Shown: positions 51,891 to 61,567, numbered from the stretch's first letter. The stretch: 64,000 bases of DNA from Brumimicrobium salinarum (GCF_002844555.1 NZ_PJNI01000003.1:62001-126000); one strand, 5' to 3'. Made by a program: numbers and translations. The notes: generated by a model from the sequence alone, not told the origin.

Positions 51891-53944
51891 ACAGGGAAGT
51901 AAAAATCAACATCCTCATTCGGAAAAGCAAGTGTATCTTTTGGCAATAAGAGTCTATTTTGTTTGATGGTAAAATGATTCATTATCTCATAATTTTTCAA
52001 TTGTTTCTGAAGGAGTTGTTTTAGTTTTTCATCATCAACTTTCGATAAGTTTAGGTGATTTTCAATTTTGTACAACTGATTGTTTAACAAAATGTGGTTA
52101 TCACTAATCACTCCATTTACGTCTCCATTAAAACTTCCGATAAATATTGGATGTTGCGATGCGACTTGATTTTTAGTTGACAAACCTTCTCCCACCCAGT
52201 GATTGAACTCAATGTTTGCTTGATTTTCTAAATAAGGTTCAAAAAGCGTTAAAATACTTTGCGGAACATCTGTATGTGCAACAATATCTTTGAATTGTTT
52301 GCTCTCTTTTAATTGTGGACTATAAATCAGTAAGGGAACACTATGCGCGTCCAGTTCTGACCTCATCGGTAATCCTACAACATTGTGGTCTCCTACAAAT
52401 AGAAAAACAGTGTTTTCAAATTCAGGTCTTTTTTCATACGTCTTCATAAATTGTTTTAGCGCTTCATCCTGATAAACAATAGAGGCAAGTATATCTGAAG
52501 ATTTATCAAAAACTTCTTTGCCATTAGGCTTGTTTTTTGACATATTTCTAGCAAGCTCAACATACTTTTCCTTTTCAGGAATATCAAAAGGACTGTGTAA
52601 ACTCAAAGTAACAAATAGATCAAAGAAAGGCTCGTTTTTAATGCTATCTTTAAATGCAAAATACAAATCAACCATTTCTTTATCATGAATCCCCCATGTA
52701 AAATCTTCCTCCTTACTTCGGGCTTCAATGATATTATTTTTTTCCATATAGGTTTTATCCCATACTGTTGAAACGTAGTTTTTTCTCAGGAATGGTTCAA
52801 AATTATCGTAGTATCCCCATCCTCCATACAAAAATGAAGCGTGATAACCATTTGACGCTAAAGATTTTGGGATTGAAAAGTGTTGTGGAAAAGTTGATTT
52901 TAGATTTAGTATCCCACGTTCAAAACCATGTGGCAGAGAGGCGAGCACATTAGCAAAAACACCATGTGTTCGATCCGTATTACTGATTGCATTCGGCCAA
53001 TACAAACCCTGTTTATATAAAGAATCTAAAAACGGTGTGTAACTTCCCAAATGTGCGTTTTGACCCGAAAATGTTGAGCTTAGTCCTTCACAAAACACAA
53101 GCACTAGATTAGGTTTTTGATCAAATGTTGTGAAATATTTATTTAAGCTATTCTTACGATCATCATGCGTTTTTACAAATGGGTACTTTGTTTGATGAAC
53201 ATTGTTTTCCCACTCCATAAAAGATCTAAAACTCTTTGTAGCAAGATAAAGTTCCTTTTCTGACAGATTATCTAAGTTTACCTTAAAGAATAAGTTGTCA
53301 ATAATATGTGAAAAAAGATACTTTGGTTTTGAAATACTATTTAATTCATGTTCTTTTTTAAACGTTGGGTTCGCCAGAATAAAATGAACACAAATCACAG
53401 TAAGACCTCCAATGAGGATAACTTTGGTTAATCGACCTTTTTGTAGTGTTTTTAAAATGGTTTTTCTAAAAATAAGTGCAAGTATTAGTAAACTAAATGA
53501 AACCACATAAAACCAAAAATATTCACCTGTTAATCTTCCTGATTCCGTGCCCGCAATTTCCAGTAATTCATTAAAATTAAAATAAAGAATTACGTGATCG
53601 AGTAGTAAGTCTGCTGTATAATAATATTGTGAAGTAGCTAGATAAATTACAATTAGGAGAATTGAGGAAACAGCAATTAAAAAGGTATAAAGTATTCTAG
53701 AAAACCGTTTTACCTGAGAATAAATAATTCCAAAAGTAAGCAGATAAATCGTTAGGAAAATAATTTCCTTAAAAATGGCAAACATATATACCCTGAAGGC
53801 AGAACCTATTGATTGAAACGCTTCTGCATCAAAAACAAATACTTCAAAACCTCGGATTACCATAATGGGAATCAAGAGAATCAATCCTTGTTCTAGAATT
53901 GATTCCTTAGCCTGTTTCATCCATGATTTTGTTCGTTTATCCAT
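51878..53944 (-). CDS. LTA-synthase-like membrane sulfatase family protein
   Basis: 688 aa. Five N-terminal membrane segments (about 17-185) precede an extracytoplasmic alkaline-phosphatase-fold domain: LVLVFCEGLSSTFSG supplies a metal Glu, NTDRTHGVFANVLASLPHG the likely nucleophile Thr, and FLFVGDHNVVG the Asp-His metal site. LtaS-type enzymes transfer phosphoglycerol from phosphatidylglycerol and release diacylglycerol. In Bacteroidota the acceptor is probably a periplasmic glycan or lipid. Converges on the diacylglycerol kinase gene. Confidence 0.9.
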   Translation of the reverse strand: MDKRTKSWMKQAKESILEQGLILLIPIMVIRGFEVFVFDAEAFQSIGSAFRVYMFAIFKEIIFLTIYLLTFGIIYSQVKRFSRILYTFLIAVSSILLIVIYLATSQYYYTADLLLDHVILYFNFNELLEIAGTESGRLTGEYFWFYVVSFSLLILALIFRKTILKTLQKGRLTKVILIGGLTVICVHFILANPTFKKEHELNSISKPKYLFSHIIDNLFFKVNLDNLSEKELYLATKSFRSFMEWENNVHQTKYPFVKTHDDRKNSLNKYFTTFDQKPNLVLVFCEGLSSTFSGQNAHLGSYTPFLDSLYKQGLYWPNAISNTDRTHGVFANVLASLPHGFERGILNLKSTFPQHFSIPKSLASNGYHASFLYGGWGYYDNFEPFLRKNYVSTVWDKTYMEKNNIIEARSKEEDFTWGIHDKEMVDLYFAFKDSIKNEPFFDLFVTLSLHSPFDIPEKEKYVELARNMSKNKPNGKEVFDKSSDILASIVYQDEALKQFMKTYEKRPEFENTVFLFVGDHNVVGLPMRSELDAHSVPLLIYSPQLKESKQFKDIVAHTDVPQSILTLFEPYLENQANIEFNHWVGEGLSTKNQVASQHPIFIGSFNGDVNGVISDNHILLNNQLYKIENHLNLSKVDDEKLKQLLQKQLKNYEIMNHFTIKQNRLLLPKDTLAFPNEDVDFYFPVYDE

Positions 53945-54101
53945 CTATTCCAAGTGTATAAATGCACTTTAGCTCGAAATATAGGTATTAAAATTCTTTC
54001 TATCATTTTTTTGAATGAAATAAAGCCCACTTTAAAACAAAGCAAATTTTCTTTGTAATACTTTTCTAAAGTTTCAAACATAAAAGCTTCGTTCATACAA
54101 C

Positions 54102-54593
54102 TCAATATTTCACAACTTTCTTTACCTTTTTCTTGCCTACTATCACATAATGAAATAAATAAATTCCTTTTTGTTCAGGAAGTAAGATATATGTACTTCC
54201 TTTAATAAAATGTGTTGACACCAAACCGCCTAAAGAGTTATAAATTTGTATTTGTAAATCATTATCTAGTTTTCCGTGAGGACTGATATAAACACCAGAT
54301 TCTGTAGGATTGGGATGAATGGTAATTTCTAATTTTCCCTTACAATGAGAGGACTGTATACCTAATTCTTGTGTAGTCCCATCAAAATCAGTTTGAGAAA
54401 GTCTGTAGTAATTTACTTCACCAACCCTACATAAGTCTTTAAATTCATAATAAATCGTAGAAGTCGAATTTCCATGTCCAAGAACCGTTCCTAGGGGTTC
54501 AAATGTTTTTCCATCCGTGGACTTTTCAATGGTAAAACAATCATTATTTGTTTCAGAAGCGGTACTCCCAAGGTGGAAAGTACGTAATATCAA
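54102..54593 (-). pseudogene. C-terminal remnant of a T9SS-secreted protein
   Basis: The stretch opens with STASETNNDCFTIEKSTDG and YYRLSQTDFDGTTQELGI, the fixed pre-C-terminal module of large Bacteroidota surface proteins, then a type A sorting domain (ITIHPNPTESGVYISPHG to VKKVVKY). Real members have hundreds of residues before this and a signal peptide; none is found here in any frame upstream. So the gene is 5'-truncated. Alternatively it is a small independent coding gene, which I doubt. Confidence 0.7.
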
Positions 54594-54707
54594 CTGTGTA
54601 CAACTACCAGAGATATTACTTTTTTACAAAAAACAAATGCTTGTGAGAAGGCCTAGAATAATACATAGTACAAAGTTACAAAATGTATTTCATATTCTAA
54701 AAACACA

Positions 54708-54736
54708 AAGCTCACTTCTCAGTGAGAAGTGAGCTT
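54708..54736 (-). terminator. Strong terminator of the fasciclin gene
   Basis: A perfect 13-bp stem (arms 54708-54720 and 54724-54736) with a 3-nt loop, 25 bp past the minus-strand stop. Plus-strand T-rich DNA on the right also allows it to act the other way. Confidence 0.85.
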
Positions 54737-54760
54737 TCTTTCGCCACAAAAACCAAAAAA

Positions 54761-56311
54761 CTATTGTTTTATGAACTGGCTAGTGTAAACATTATTTTCT
54801 TCAATAATATGTAAGAAATAAGTTCCATTTTTAATATTTTCTACCTGAATCACATTATTATCAATAATTCCATCTTTTACAATTTCTCCTGCGGAGTTAA
54901 ATATTTTATAGGCTGCATTTTCAAAATTACTGATTTTAATTGCTTTAGTTGTTGGGTTTGGATAGATAGAAATGTTTGCTAATTCCATTTCTGTAATAGA
55001 AGCTGTTCCGGGAACAAGTACTTTATCTATTGCATGCACCACTCCATTTTCTGTAGTAACATCTGCTGTTACAACATTTGCATCATTAACCATTACACCA
55101 TTTGAAAGATCAATTATAACATCATTCCCTTCCATTGTGGTAACCATACCATTTGTAAGATCTACAGACAATACTTCCATATTTAATGTATGGTAAAGTA
55201 AAATATTCGCTAACATGTTGTCTGCTAATAAATCCGCCGCTGTAATTCCAGCATCTGCAATATAGTTATTGAAAGCTGCATCTGTAGGCGCAAAAACTGT
55301 ATATTCCTCAAACGGATTTGTTAACGCTGGTAACAATTCTGCTGCAACAACTGCTTGCGTTAATATATTAAATCCATTATCAATTGCTGCGTCAACTACT
55401 GTTTCATTTTCCAAAACAACTTTATCTATACCATGCACTGTTCCGTTTTCTGCTGTTACGTCTGCCATAGTTACTTGTGCGTGATTAACAAAAACATCGC
55501 CATTAGATTTTACAGTTGCTTTAAGTGTATTATTCGCGTTTAAAGGTGTTATTAAATCGCCGTTGCTGATTCCACTTGAAGCTACTTCAGTATTGAGAAC
55601 ATGATACAATAAAATATCCTGCAAATCAGGAGAAGCCAATAAATCAGCTGCTGAAATTCCTAAGTTGGTCAAAGCATCCGTAAAAGCCGCATCAGATGGT
55701 GCAAATACAGTTAATTCAGCAAATGGATCTGTTAAACTCGGCAATAATTCTGCTTGTACAACAGCCGCAACTAAAGTGTTAAATCCATTATCGATAGCTA
55801 CATCGGCAACTGTTTCGTTTGACAATAACGCTGCATTTAAAGAATGTACAACACCATTAGAGGCAGGGATATCTGCTCCATTAACCTGCGCTTGATTAAC
55901 GTAAACATCTGAAGTTGATGTTACGGTTAACTTGAGGGTATTTACATTATTTAATGGAGTCACAATATCACCATTTGAAATATCAGCTGCGTTTGTTGTT
56001 CCGGTTAATACGTGATATTGTAGGATATCAGGTAAATCTGAACTTGCTAATAAATCTGTTGCTGTAATTCCTAGCTCAGAAAGAAGGGCTGTAAAAGCAG
56101 CATCGTTAGGAGCAAAAACAGTAAACTCAGCTGTAGGATCGCTCAGTGTTGTTGTTAAACCCGCTGCATCAATAGCTGCCTCAAGGGTTGTATGGTCAGG
56201 ACTTGATGCTATAACATCGTAAACGGTTTGGGCGTAACTTGCCATTCCAAAAAGACTCACTGCGGTTGCTAAAGTGATCTTTTTAATACTTTTAAATAAA
56301 TTTAATTTCAT
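54761..56311 (-). CDS. Triple-fasciclin-domain protein with T9SS sorting domain
   Basis: 516 aa. A signal peptide is followed by three fasciclin (FAS1) domains of about 130 aa (about residues 28-160, 165-300 and 300-430). Each has the H1 block (EFTVFAPNDAAFTALL, ELTVFAPSDAAFTDAL, EYTVFAPTDAAFNNYI) and an ending such as NGVVHSLNA or NGTVHGIDKVVL. A T9SS type A domain ends it (ISIYPNPTTKAIKIS). FAS1 proteins mediate adhesion. The central domains are close copies, so internal duplication is likely. Confidence 0.94.
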   Translation of the reverse strand: MKLNLFKSIKKITLATAVSLFGMASYAQTVYDVIASSPDHTTLEAAIDAAGLTTTLSDPTAEFTVFAPNDAAFTALLSELGITATDLLASSDLPDILQYHVLTGTTNAADISNGDIVTPLNNVNTLKLTVTSTSDVYVNQAQVNGADIPASNGVVHSLNAALLSNETVADVAIDNGFNTLVAAVVQAELLPSLTDPFAELTVFAPSDAAFTDALTNLGISAADLLASPDLQDILLYHVLNTEVASSGISNGDLITPLNANNTLKATVKSNGDVFVNHAQVTMADVTAENGTVHGIDKVVLENETVVDAAIDNGFNILTQAVVAAELLPALTNPFEEYTVFAPTDAAFNNYIADAGITAADLLADNMLANILLYHTLNMEVLSVDLTNGMVTTMEGNDVIIDLSNGVMVNDANVVTADVTTENGVVHAIDKVLVPGTASITEMELANISIYPNPTTKAIKISNFENAAYKIFNSAGEIVKDGIIDNNVIQVENIKNGTYFLHIIEENNVYTSQFIKQ

Positions 56312-56344
56312 AATAAATAATTTTTCGATTTACATAAAAGACAA

Positions 56345-56409
56345 TTTTGTTTAATGTTTTGTTTACAATATTAAACAAAACAAATGTTGTTTGTCATTTT
56401 TTTGACAAA
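56345..56409. promoter_or_regulatory. Two inverted repeats upstream of the fasciclin gene
   Basis: First pair: TTTTGTTTAAT (56345-56355) and ATTAAACAAAA (56370-56380), perfect 11 bp with a 14-bp spacer. Second pair: TTTGTCA (56390-56396) and TGACAAA (56403-56409), perfect 7 bp. They occupy the region expected for the promoter of the minus-strand gene and are candidate operators. Confidence 0.5.
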
Positions 56410-56527
56410 AAACAGATTGTTATTACTTTAATTGTGGAAACTGAGGTTGCGATTTGAGTAACTTGTCTAACAATGACTACACTTTTTAATGAGATATTGT
56501 GATATTTGCATTTATCAATTGGACAAT

Positions 56528-56989
56528 ATGAAGTATACAAGATTATCTTTACAAGATTTAAAAGATTTAGAAAAAGAATTTATAGACTTTTTGGCAGTAA
56601 ATGGAATTCCCGCAGATGAATGGGAACGACTAAAAGCTGAAGAAAAAGATACAGTTGAAGGTATTATCGATCAATTTAGCGATGTTGTGTGGGAAGGTGT
56701 ATTGCGCAAAACAAAGCGTGTTGAACATCGAAGAAAAGACAAATTGACCATTTGTAGAATAAAAAATGATGAACTACAAACCTTAGTCATCAAGACAGAT
56801 GACGAAAATATTGATTTAACACAACCTGAGGAAATTGAAAAGCTATTGGCTCATCCGAAAAATTTCAAGATTCGTTTACAACAAGACGCCGTTTTAAAAA
56901 ATGCCTCTGAACAATATTTTGAATTATTGAAAGTTGGTTTTTACATCTCAAAGAATGAGGCTTACGATCAATTATTTGAGGTAAACTAG
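56528..56989 (+). CDS. DUF6495-family conserved protein
   Basis: 153 aa from the ATG at 56528; an upstream frame to 56489 adds 13 unlikely residues. KYTRLSLQDLKDLEKEFIDF and PADEWERLKAEEKD with QFSDVVWEGVLRKTKR match a conserved cytoplasmic family of Bacteroidota (DUF6495 as I recall). Function unknown. It converges on the LRR gene with a 5-bp gap. Confidence 0.8.
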   Translation: MKYTRLSLQDLKDLEKEFIDFLAVNGIPADEWERLKAEEKDTVEGIIDQFSDVVWEGVLRKTKRVEHRRKDKLTICRIKNDELQTLVIKTDDENIDLTQPEEIEKLLAHPKNFKIRLQQDAVLKNASEQYFELLKVGFYISKNEAYDQLFEVN

Positions 56990-56994
56990 ACATT

Positions 56995-57582
56995 TTAATC
57001 CAAACAGTTACATGGATTGTCAAATTCAATATTTGCATTTGGAAAAGCATTTGTCCATTTTTCCACAAAAGAAGTCGAGAAAGTAGTTCCTCGAAAATCA
57101 ACATGCTCTATTTGTTGCAAAGACGCAAAAGATGGATCTATTTTAGTCAAGCGATTGTCCCAAATATCAAGGTACTTTAAATTTTGTAATCCTTTTATGC
57201 CAGCGGGAATCGCATTGATTTTATTTCGACTTATATCGAGGTAAATAATTGAAGAAAGATGAAATATTTGATGTGGAAAATGGTTGAATTTATTTTTGTC
57301 TAAATAAAGGAATCTTAAATGTTTAAAAGAAATTAAAAAATCAGGAAGTTGACTCAATTTATTTTTAGATAGTTTTAGCGCTTTCAGGTTTGAAAATCTT
57401 TTTAGTTCAATTGGAATTGAGGTCAATTTATTTTTACTTAAGTCAATTGCAAAAATAGTATCATGATCTGCATTTTTTACTTCTTCCAATTCATAATAAC
57501 GGTATTCGTCTTTGGGAATTTGTCCAAGAAGATGATTACCAATTATGAGTATCAATCCAATTACGAAGTATTTTCTCATCAT
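56995..57582 (-). CDS. Leucine-rich repeat protein
   Basis: 195 aa with a hydrophobic N-terminal segment (signal or anchor), then about five LRRs: LKALKLSKNKLSQLPDFL, LRFLYLDKNKFNHFPHQI, IIYLDISRNKINAIPAGI, LKYLDIWDNRLTKIDPSF. The start overlaps the end of ribF by 47 bp, so the two are translationally linked even though their roles are unrelated. Confidence 0.85.
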   Translation of the reverse strand: MMRKYFVIGLILIIGNHLLGQIPKDEYRYYELEEVKNADHDTIFAIDLSKNKLTSIPIELKRFSNLKALKLSKNKLSQLPDFLISFKHLRFLYLDKNKFNHFPHQIFHLSSIIYLDISRNKINAIPAGIKGLQNLKYLDIWDNRLTKIDPSFASLQQIEHVDFRGTTFSTSFVEKWTNAFPNANIEFDNPCNCLD

Positions 57583-58516
57583 TATTCATTTCTTTAATCA
57601 ACGCTTCTAAATCATCGAACTTCTTCTCATCTCTAATTCTTTTCAACATTTTTAGGCATAAATGTTCTCCATAAAGATTGTCATTAAAATCAAGTAAAAA
57701 AACCTCAATGGTAACTCTACCAGAATCATCAACCGTGGGACGTTCACCGATACTTACTAGGCCAAAATATTCTGCATCATTCTCTCTAATAACACGTGTT
57801 GCATAAACACCATTTTTGGGGATTAACTTTAATTCATCATTCAAATCGATGTTTGCGGTTGGATAACCAAGTTGAGTGCCGAGTTTTTGACCATGGACAA
57901 CTGTTCCATTAATTTCAAAGCATTCTCCCAAATAAGAATTAGCTAAGGCGACATCTCCATTTTTTAAAGCAGTTCTGATTTTAGTTGAACTTACATTTAC
58001 TTCATTAATGTCTTTTGCGCCAATCTCTATAACGTTAAAATCGTAAATAGGTGCCAATTCCTTCAACAAGTCAATGCTACCCTCTCGATTTTTACCAAAT
58101 TGGTGATCGTAACCTATAACAATTGTTTTCACCTTGAGTTGATTAACCAAGAAATCACGAACAAATTCAAGTGCAGTTAAACGAGAAAACGATTGTGTAA
58201 ATGGATAAACAATGATGTTTTTTAATCCCATGCGTTCAAGTTTATTTAACTTTTCAACTTGTGTTTGAATCAATTTTAATCCATGCGACTCAGGAAACAA
58301 CACCATTCTTGGATGCGGATAAAAAGTAAATAAAACAGATTCTCCATTATTCTCTTTAGCTACTTCATTGAGTTGCTTAATTATTTTTTGATGTCCCAAA
58401 TGAACACCATCAAATGTTCCAATGGTTAGAACAGGGTGTGGAATTTTGGCTATTTCCTTAAATCCTTGAAAAACTTTCACTTGTCTTTTACTTTTTTTCA
58501 AAGATATATAATTCAT
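57536..58516 (-). CDS. ribF: Bifunctional riboflavin kinase/FAD synthetase
   Basis: 326 aa. The N-terminal FMN adenylyltransferase has TIGTFDGVHLGHQ (residues 31-43) and VIGYDHQFGKNREGS; the C-terminal flavokinase has GTQLGYPTANIDL and GVYATRV. It makes FMN and FAD from riboflavin and ATP. The ATG at 58516 gives 12 extra residues; a GTG at 58480 would start at KVFQGFKEI, nearer to relatives. Confidence 0.95.
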   Translation of the reverse strand: MNYISLKKSKRQVKVFQGFKEIAKIPHPVLTIGTFDGVHLGHQKIIKQLNEVAKENNGESVLFTFYPHPRMVLFPESHGLKLIQTQVEKLNKLERMGLKNIIVYPFTQSFSRLTALEFVRDFLVNQLKVKTIVIGYDHQFGKNREGSIDLLKELAPIYDFNVIEIGAKDINEVNVSSTKIRTALKNGDVALANSYLGECFEINGTVVHGQKLGTQLGYPTANIDLNDELKLIPKNGVYATRVIRENDAEYFGLVSIGERPTVDDSGRVTIEVFLLDFNDNLYGEHLCLKMLKRIRDEKKFDDLEALIKEMNNDEKILRNWIDTHNW

Positions 58517-58587
58517 CTTGCTAAGCCCATTAATTTTTCAAGATTTCCTTTAAAAGCATATATTCTTAAAAGATGTTTTTTGTATGC

Positions 58588-58618
58588 TTGCATAATAAAG
58601 ATAATTTATATACATTTA
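58588..58618 (+). promoter_or_regulatory. Promoter candidate for the acyl-CoA dehydrogenase gene
   Basis: TTG (58588-58590), a 20-bp spacer and TACATTTA (58611-58618), one base from TAnnTTTG. The start codon is 40 bp downstream at 58659. Confidence 0.4.
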
Positions 58619-58658
58619 CGTCACTAAAAGAACTGAAATTTTACTAAAATCAAAAATT

Positions 58659-60443
58659 ATGTCTGAAACAAAAGCTTTAAAAGGAGGTGAGTTTATCATT
58701 CGCGATACAAAACCTGAAGATATTTTCATTCCAGAAGAATGGACTGAAGAACAAACAATGATTGCAAAAATGTGTGATGATTTCATTGCGCAGGAAATAA
58801 AACCCAATCTTGAAGAAATTGACAAAATGAAAGAAGGGTTGATGCCTTCTTTGTTAGACAAAGCAGGTGAATTAGGTTTACTAGGTTTGTCGGTTCCAGA
58901 AGATTTAGGAGGAATGGAAGTAGATTTCAAAACTACACTTTTAGCTACAGAAAGATTAGGAAAAGGATATTCTTTTTCTGTTGCTTATGGTGCACATACT
59001 GGAATTGGAACATTACCTATCCTTTATTATGGTTCTAAAGAACAAAAAGAAAAGTATATTCCAAAATTAGCCTCAGGTGAATGGAAAGCGTCGTATTGTT
59101 TAACTGAGCCATCAGCTGGATCTGATGCGAATTCAGGGAAAACAAAGGCCGAATTGACAGATGATGGAAAGCACTATATCATTAATGGGCAGAAAATGTG
59201 GATTACCAATGGTGGATTTGCAAAAATATTTACAGTATTTGCAAAAATTGGGGATGACAAAAACCTTACTGCTTTTATTGTAGATGCCGAATCAGAAGGA
59301 ATCTCTTTAAATCCAGAGGAAAAGAAAATGGGTATTAAAGGTTCTTCTACTCGTCAGGTTTTCTTTAATAATGTTAAGGTACCTGCAGAAAATATGCTTT
59401 CTGAACGAGGAAATGGATTCAAAATCGCCTTGAACATTCTAAATATTGGAAGAATAAAATTAGCAGCTGGTGTTTTAGGTGGTGCTAAAGACGCTGTAAC
59501 TTATTCTATTAAATATGCAAATGAACGAGAACAATTTGGCCGACCAATTTCGAAATACGGTGCTTTACGTCATAAAATTGCCGAGCAAGTTATCCGTTCT
59601 TTTGTAGTTGAATCAGCGACATACAGAGCAGGTCAAAACATTGATGATGCAATTCAAGCTTTAGTAGATGATGGAATGGATAAAGAACAAGCTACCTTAA
59701 AGGGAATTGAGCAGTTCGCTCCCGAATGTGCTATTTTAAAAGTTGCGGGTTCTGAAGCGTTAGATTACGTTGTTGATGAAGCAGTTCAAATTCACGGTGG
59801 AATGGGTTATTCTGCTGAGTCTGCGGTAGAACGCGCATATAGAGATGCTCGTATCAATAGAATCTTTGAAGGGACGAATGAAATTAACCGAATGTTAACT
59901 GTTGATTTAGTACTAAAAAGAGCAATGAAGGGAGAACTAGACTTGATGGGACCTGCTCAAGAGGTAGCTAACGAGTTAATGAGTATTCCAGATTTTGGTG
60001 ATACGCCTGAAGGTGTTTTTGCTAACGAATATAAAGCACTCAAAGGATTCAAAAAAACCATTTTAATGGTGGCTGGATCTGCTGTTCAAAAATTGATGCA
60101 AACAATGGCCAAAGAGCAAGAGGTACTTATGAATATTGCTGATCTTTCTATTGATACGTACATGGCCGAATCAGTGTTATTGCGTGTAGACAAACTCATC
60201 TCAATGAAAGGTGAAGAAGCTTGTAAAGATGAAATAGCAATAGTTAAAACGTATTTCTACGATATTGCTGATAAAATCAACAAAGCCGGAAAAGATGCCA
60301 TTAATTCATTTGCTGGCGGAGATGAAGCAAAAATGATGTTAATGGGACTTAAAAGATTTACAAAAGTTGAAGGATTTAATGCTAAAGAAGCACGTCAGCA
60401 AATTGCACTTCGTGTGATTGAAGCTGGAGAATACAACTTTTAA
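58659..60443 (+). CDS. Acyl-CoA dehydrogenase (Bacteroidota long form)
   Basis: 594 aa flavoprotein of fatty-acid or branched acyl-CoA oxidation. Core blocks are YCLTEPSAGSDANSGKT (FAD/substrate loop), KMWITNGGFAKIFTVFAKIG, YANEREQFGRPISKYGA and VQIHGGMGYSAESAVERAYR with the downstream RIFEGTNEINRML. About 180 extra C-terminal residues are usual for this lineage's form. Electron acceptor presumably ETF. Ends at a strong bidirectional terminator. Confidence 0.95.
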   Translation: MSETKALKGGEFIIRDTKPEDIFIPEEWTEEQTMIAKMCDDFIAQEIKPNLEEIDKMKEGLMPSLLDKAGELGLLGLSVPEDLGGMEVDFKTTLLATERLGKGYSFSVAYGAHTGIGTLPILYYGSKEQKEKYIPKLASGEWKASYCLTEPSAGSDANSGKTKAELTDDGKHYIINGQKMWITNGGFAKIFTVFAKIGDDKNLTAFIVDAESEGISLNPEEKKMGIKGSSTRQVFFNNVKVPAENMLSERGNGFKIALNILNIGRIKLAAGVLGGAKDAVTYSIKYANEREQFGRPISKYGALRHKIAEQVIRSFVVESATYRAGQNIDDAIQALVDDGMDKEQATLKGIEQFAPECAILKVAGSEALDYVVDEAVQIHGGMGYSAESAVERAYRDARINRIFEGTNEINRMLTVDLVLKRAMKGELDLMGPAQEVANELMSIPDFGDTPEGVFANEYKALKGFKKTILMVAGSAVQKLMQTMAKEQEVLMNIADLSIDTYMAESVLLRVDKLISMKGEEACKDEIAIVKTYFYDIADKINKAGKDAINSFAGGDEAKMMLMGLKRFTKVEGFNAKEARQQIALRVIEAGEYNF

Positions 60444-60470
60444 ATTGCTTTAAATAAACAATTAAAAAAA

Positions 60471-60489
60471 GGGACGCAATTTGCGTCCC
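60471..60489. terminator. Bidirectional intrinsic terminator
   Basis: GGGACGC and GCGTCCC with loop AATTT, flanked by seven A on the left and seven T on the right. It serves both the acyl-CoA dehydrogenase (+) and the DUF4920 gene (-). Confidence 0.9.
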
Positions 60490-60525
60490 TTTTTTATATT
60501 CGAATGTATATTCGCTAAATTGAAC

Positions 60526-61077
60526 CTATTTTACAATTTCGATTCCATCAGCAATAAAAGTCATTGTATATTTCTCTTCCGTAATTGCATCTATCTCCTC
60601 CTGAGGTGCGTTGGCGTCCTCTAAGAAATGCTGCTGTAACTCGACAGAAACAGTATCCTGAATAGCTTTCCCTGTCATGTAGGCAACAGTACCAGGTTCA
60701 GTATCTACAGGAATTGTAAAGTGATCTTTAAAGCGAACCATAAAAGTTTCACCATCTTCTTTTTGAATATTCACCCAGCAACCTGCTTTCGAACAAGTTT
60801 CATGAATTTGAGCTTTGAAGGTTGCTTCGAGCTCTGTTTTACCAGCAAATTGTGTTACAAGTTCTTCCGTTGAAATCGCTAGACTTGTATCTACTTTTTC
60901 AGGTCCAAATGAAGTTTGATTAGGATCAACCTCTTCCTCTTTGTCTTCAACCTCTTCTGTTACAAGCTCAGTTGTATCCTTTTCATTAGTAGGAGTTTCT
61001 TCGGTTTTTGTTGGTGTATCACAACTTGTAAAAAAACCAGCAGTTAACAGACCAATCAATAAGTGTTTTTTATTCAT
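60526..61077 (-). CDS. DUF4920-family lipoprotein
   Basis: 183 aa. Lipobox GFFTSC near residue 19, then an acidic, low-complexity linker (about 25-55), then the DUF4920 domain with ETCSKAGCWVNIQKEDGETF (two Cys that may bind metal or form a disulfide) and DHFTIPVD. Possibly copper- or redox-related; unknown. Convergent with the acyl-CoA dehydrogenase. Confidence 0.88.
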   Translation of the reverse strand: MNKKHLLIGLLTAGFFTSCDTPTKTEETPTNEKDTTELVTEEVEDKEEEVDPNQTSFGPEKVDTSLAISTEELVTQFAGKTELEATFKAQIHETCSKAGCWVNIQKEDGETFMVRFKDHFTIPVDTEPGTVAYMTGKAIQDTVSVELQQHFLEDANAPQEEIDAITEEKYTMTFIADGIEIVK

Positions 61078-61460
61078 GTTTCTAAAAATTTTTACAAATT
61101 TACGAATTTAGATGTTATATAAAGAATACCTATCGGATACTTTACCAATAAATATATCTAAGTCGTTGGTCATGTTAATAAACGTTTAACTGGTAAAATC
61201 CTTCTCAAATTTCACTTTCTAATCAGTTGAAAGGAGAAACTCACTTCAGGATGACATTAGAATAGGGGCATATTTCAATAGAGAGGAGAGCAGTGAAAAG
61301 CTAGGTAAAAGTTGTGAAATGTTTTGTATTAGGTTTAAGTCATTGCGTGTGTATATGCAACTAGCAAAAACTCTTTTCAGCAATTAGATTTCTGCGGGTT
61401 TTAACCGACAGTAGTTAATGGGGAAAATCGCACAAATAATAGGCAAATGTTTTTTATTTC

Positions 61461-61567
61461 GGCTTAGGGATAGCAACGGCATCCTTTGCCTTTTTAGGCA
61501 AAGATAGAGTGTATAGCCCGACCTTTATATTCTTTGTAGTTTACGGAAAAGAATATAAAGGGAAGCC
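61461..61567 (+). ncRNA. Structured RNA candidate, copy 2 (Flavo-1-like)
   Basis: GGCT (61461-61464) pairs with AGCC (61564-61567). Hairpins: 61484-61491 with 61496-61503 (8 bp), and 61523-61535 with 61548-61560 (13 bp). Blocks AGCAACGGCATCC and AGCCCGACC are shared with 5395-5504, while the stems differ in sequence but stay paired. It lies 150 bp upstream of the YceI-like gene in a 639-bp gap with no other gene. Confidence 0.6.

Noticed and set aside
53917-54105. 62-aa minus-strand frame before the LtaS-like gene
   Set aside because: Overlaps both neighbours, no start signal; possibly real but unsupported.
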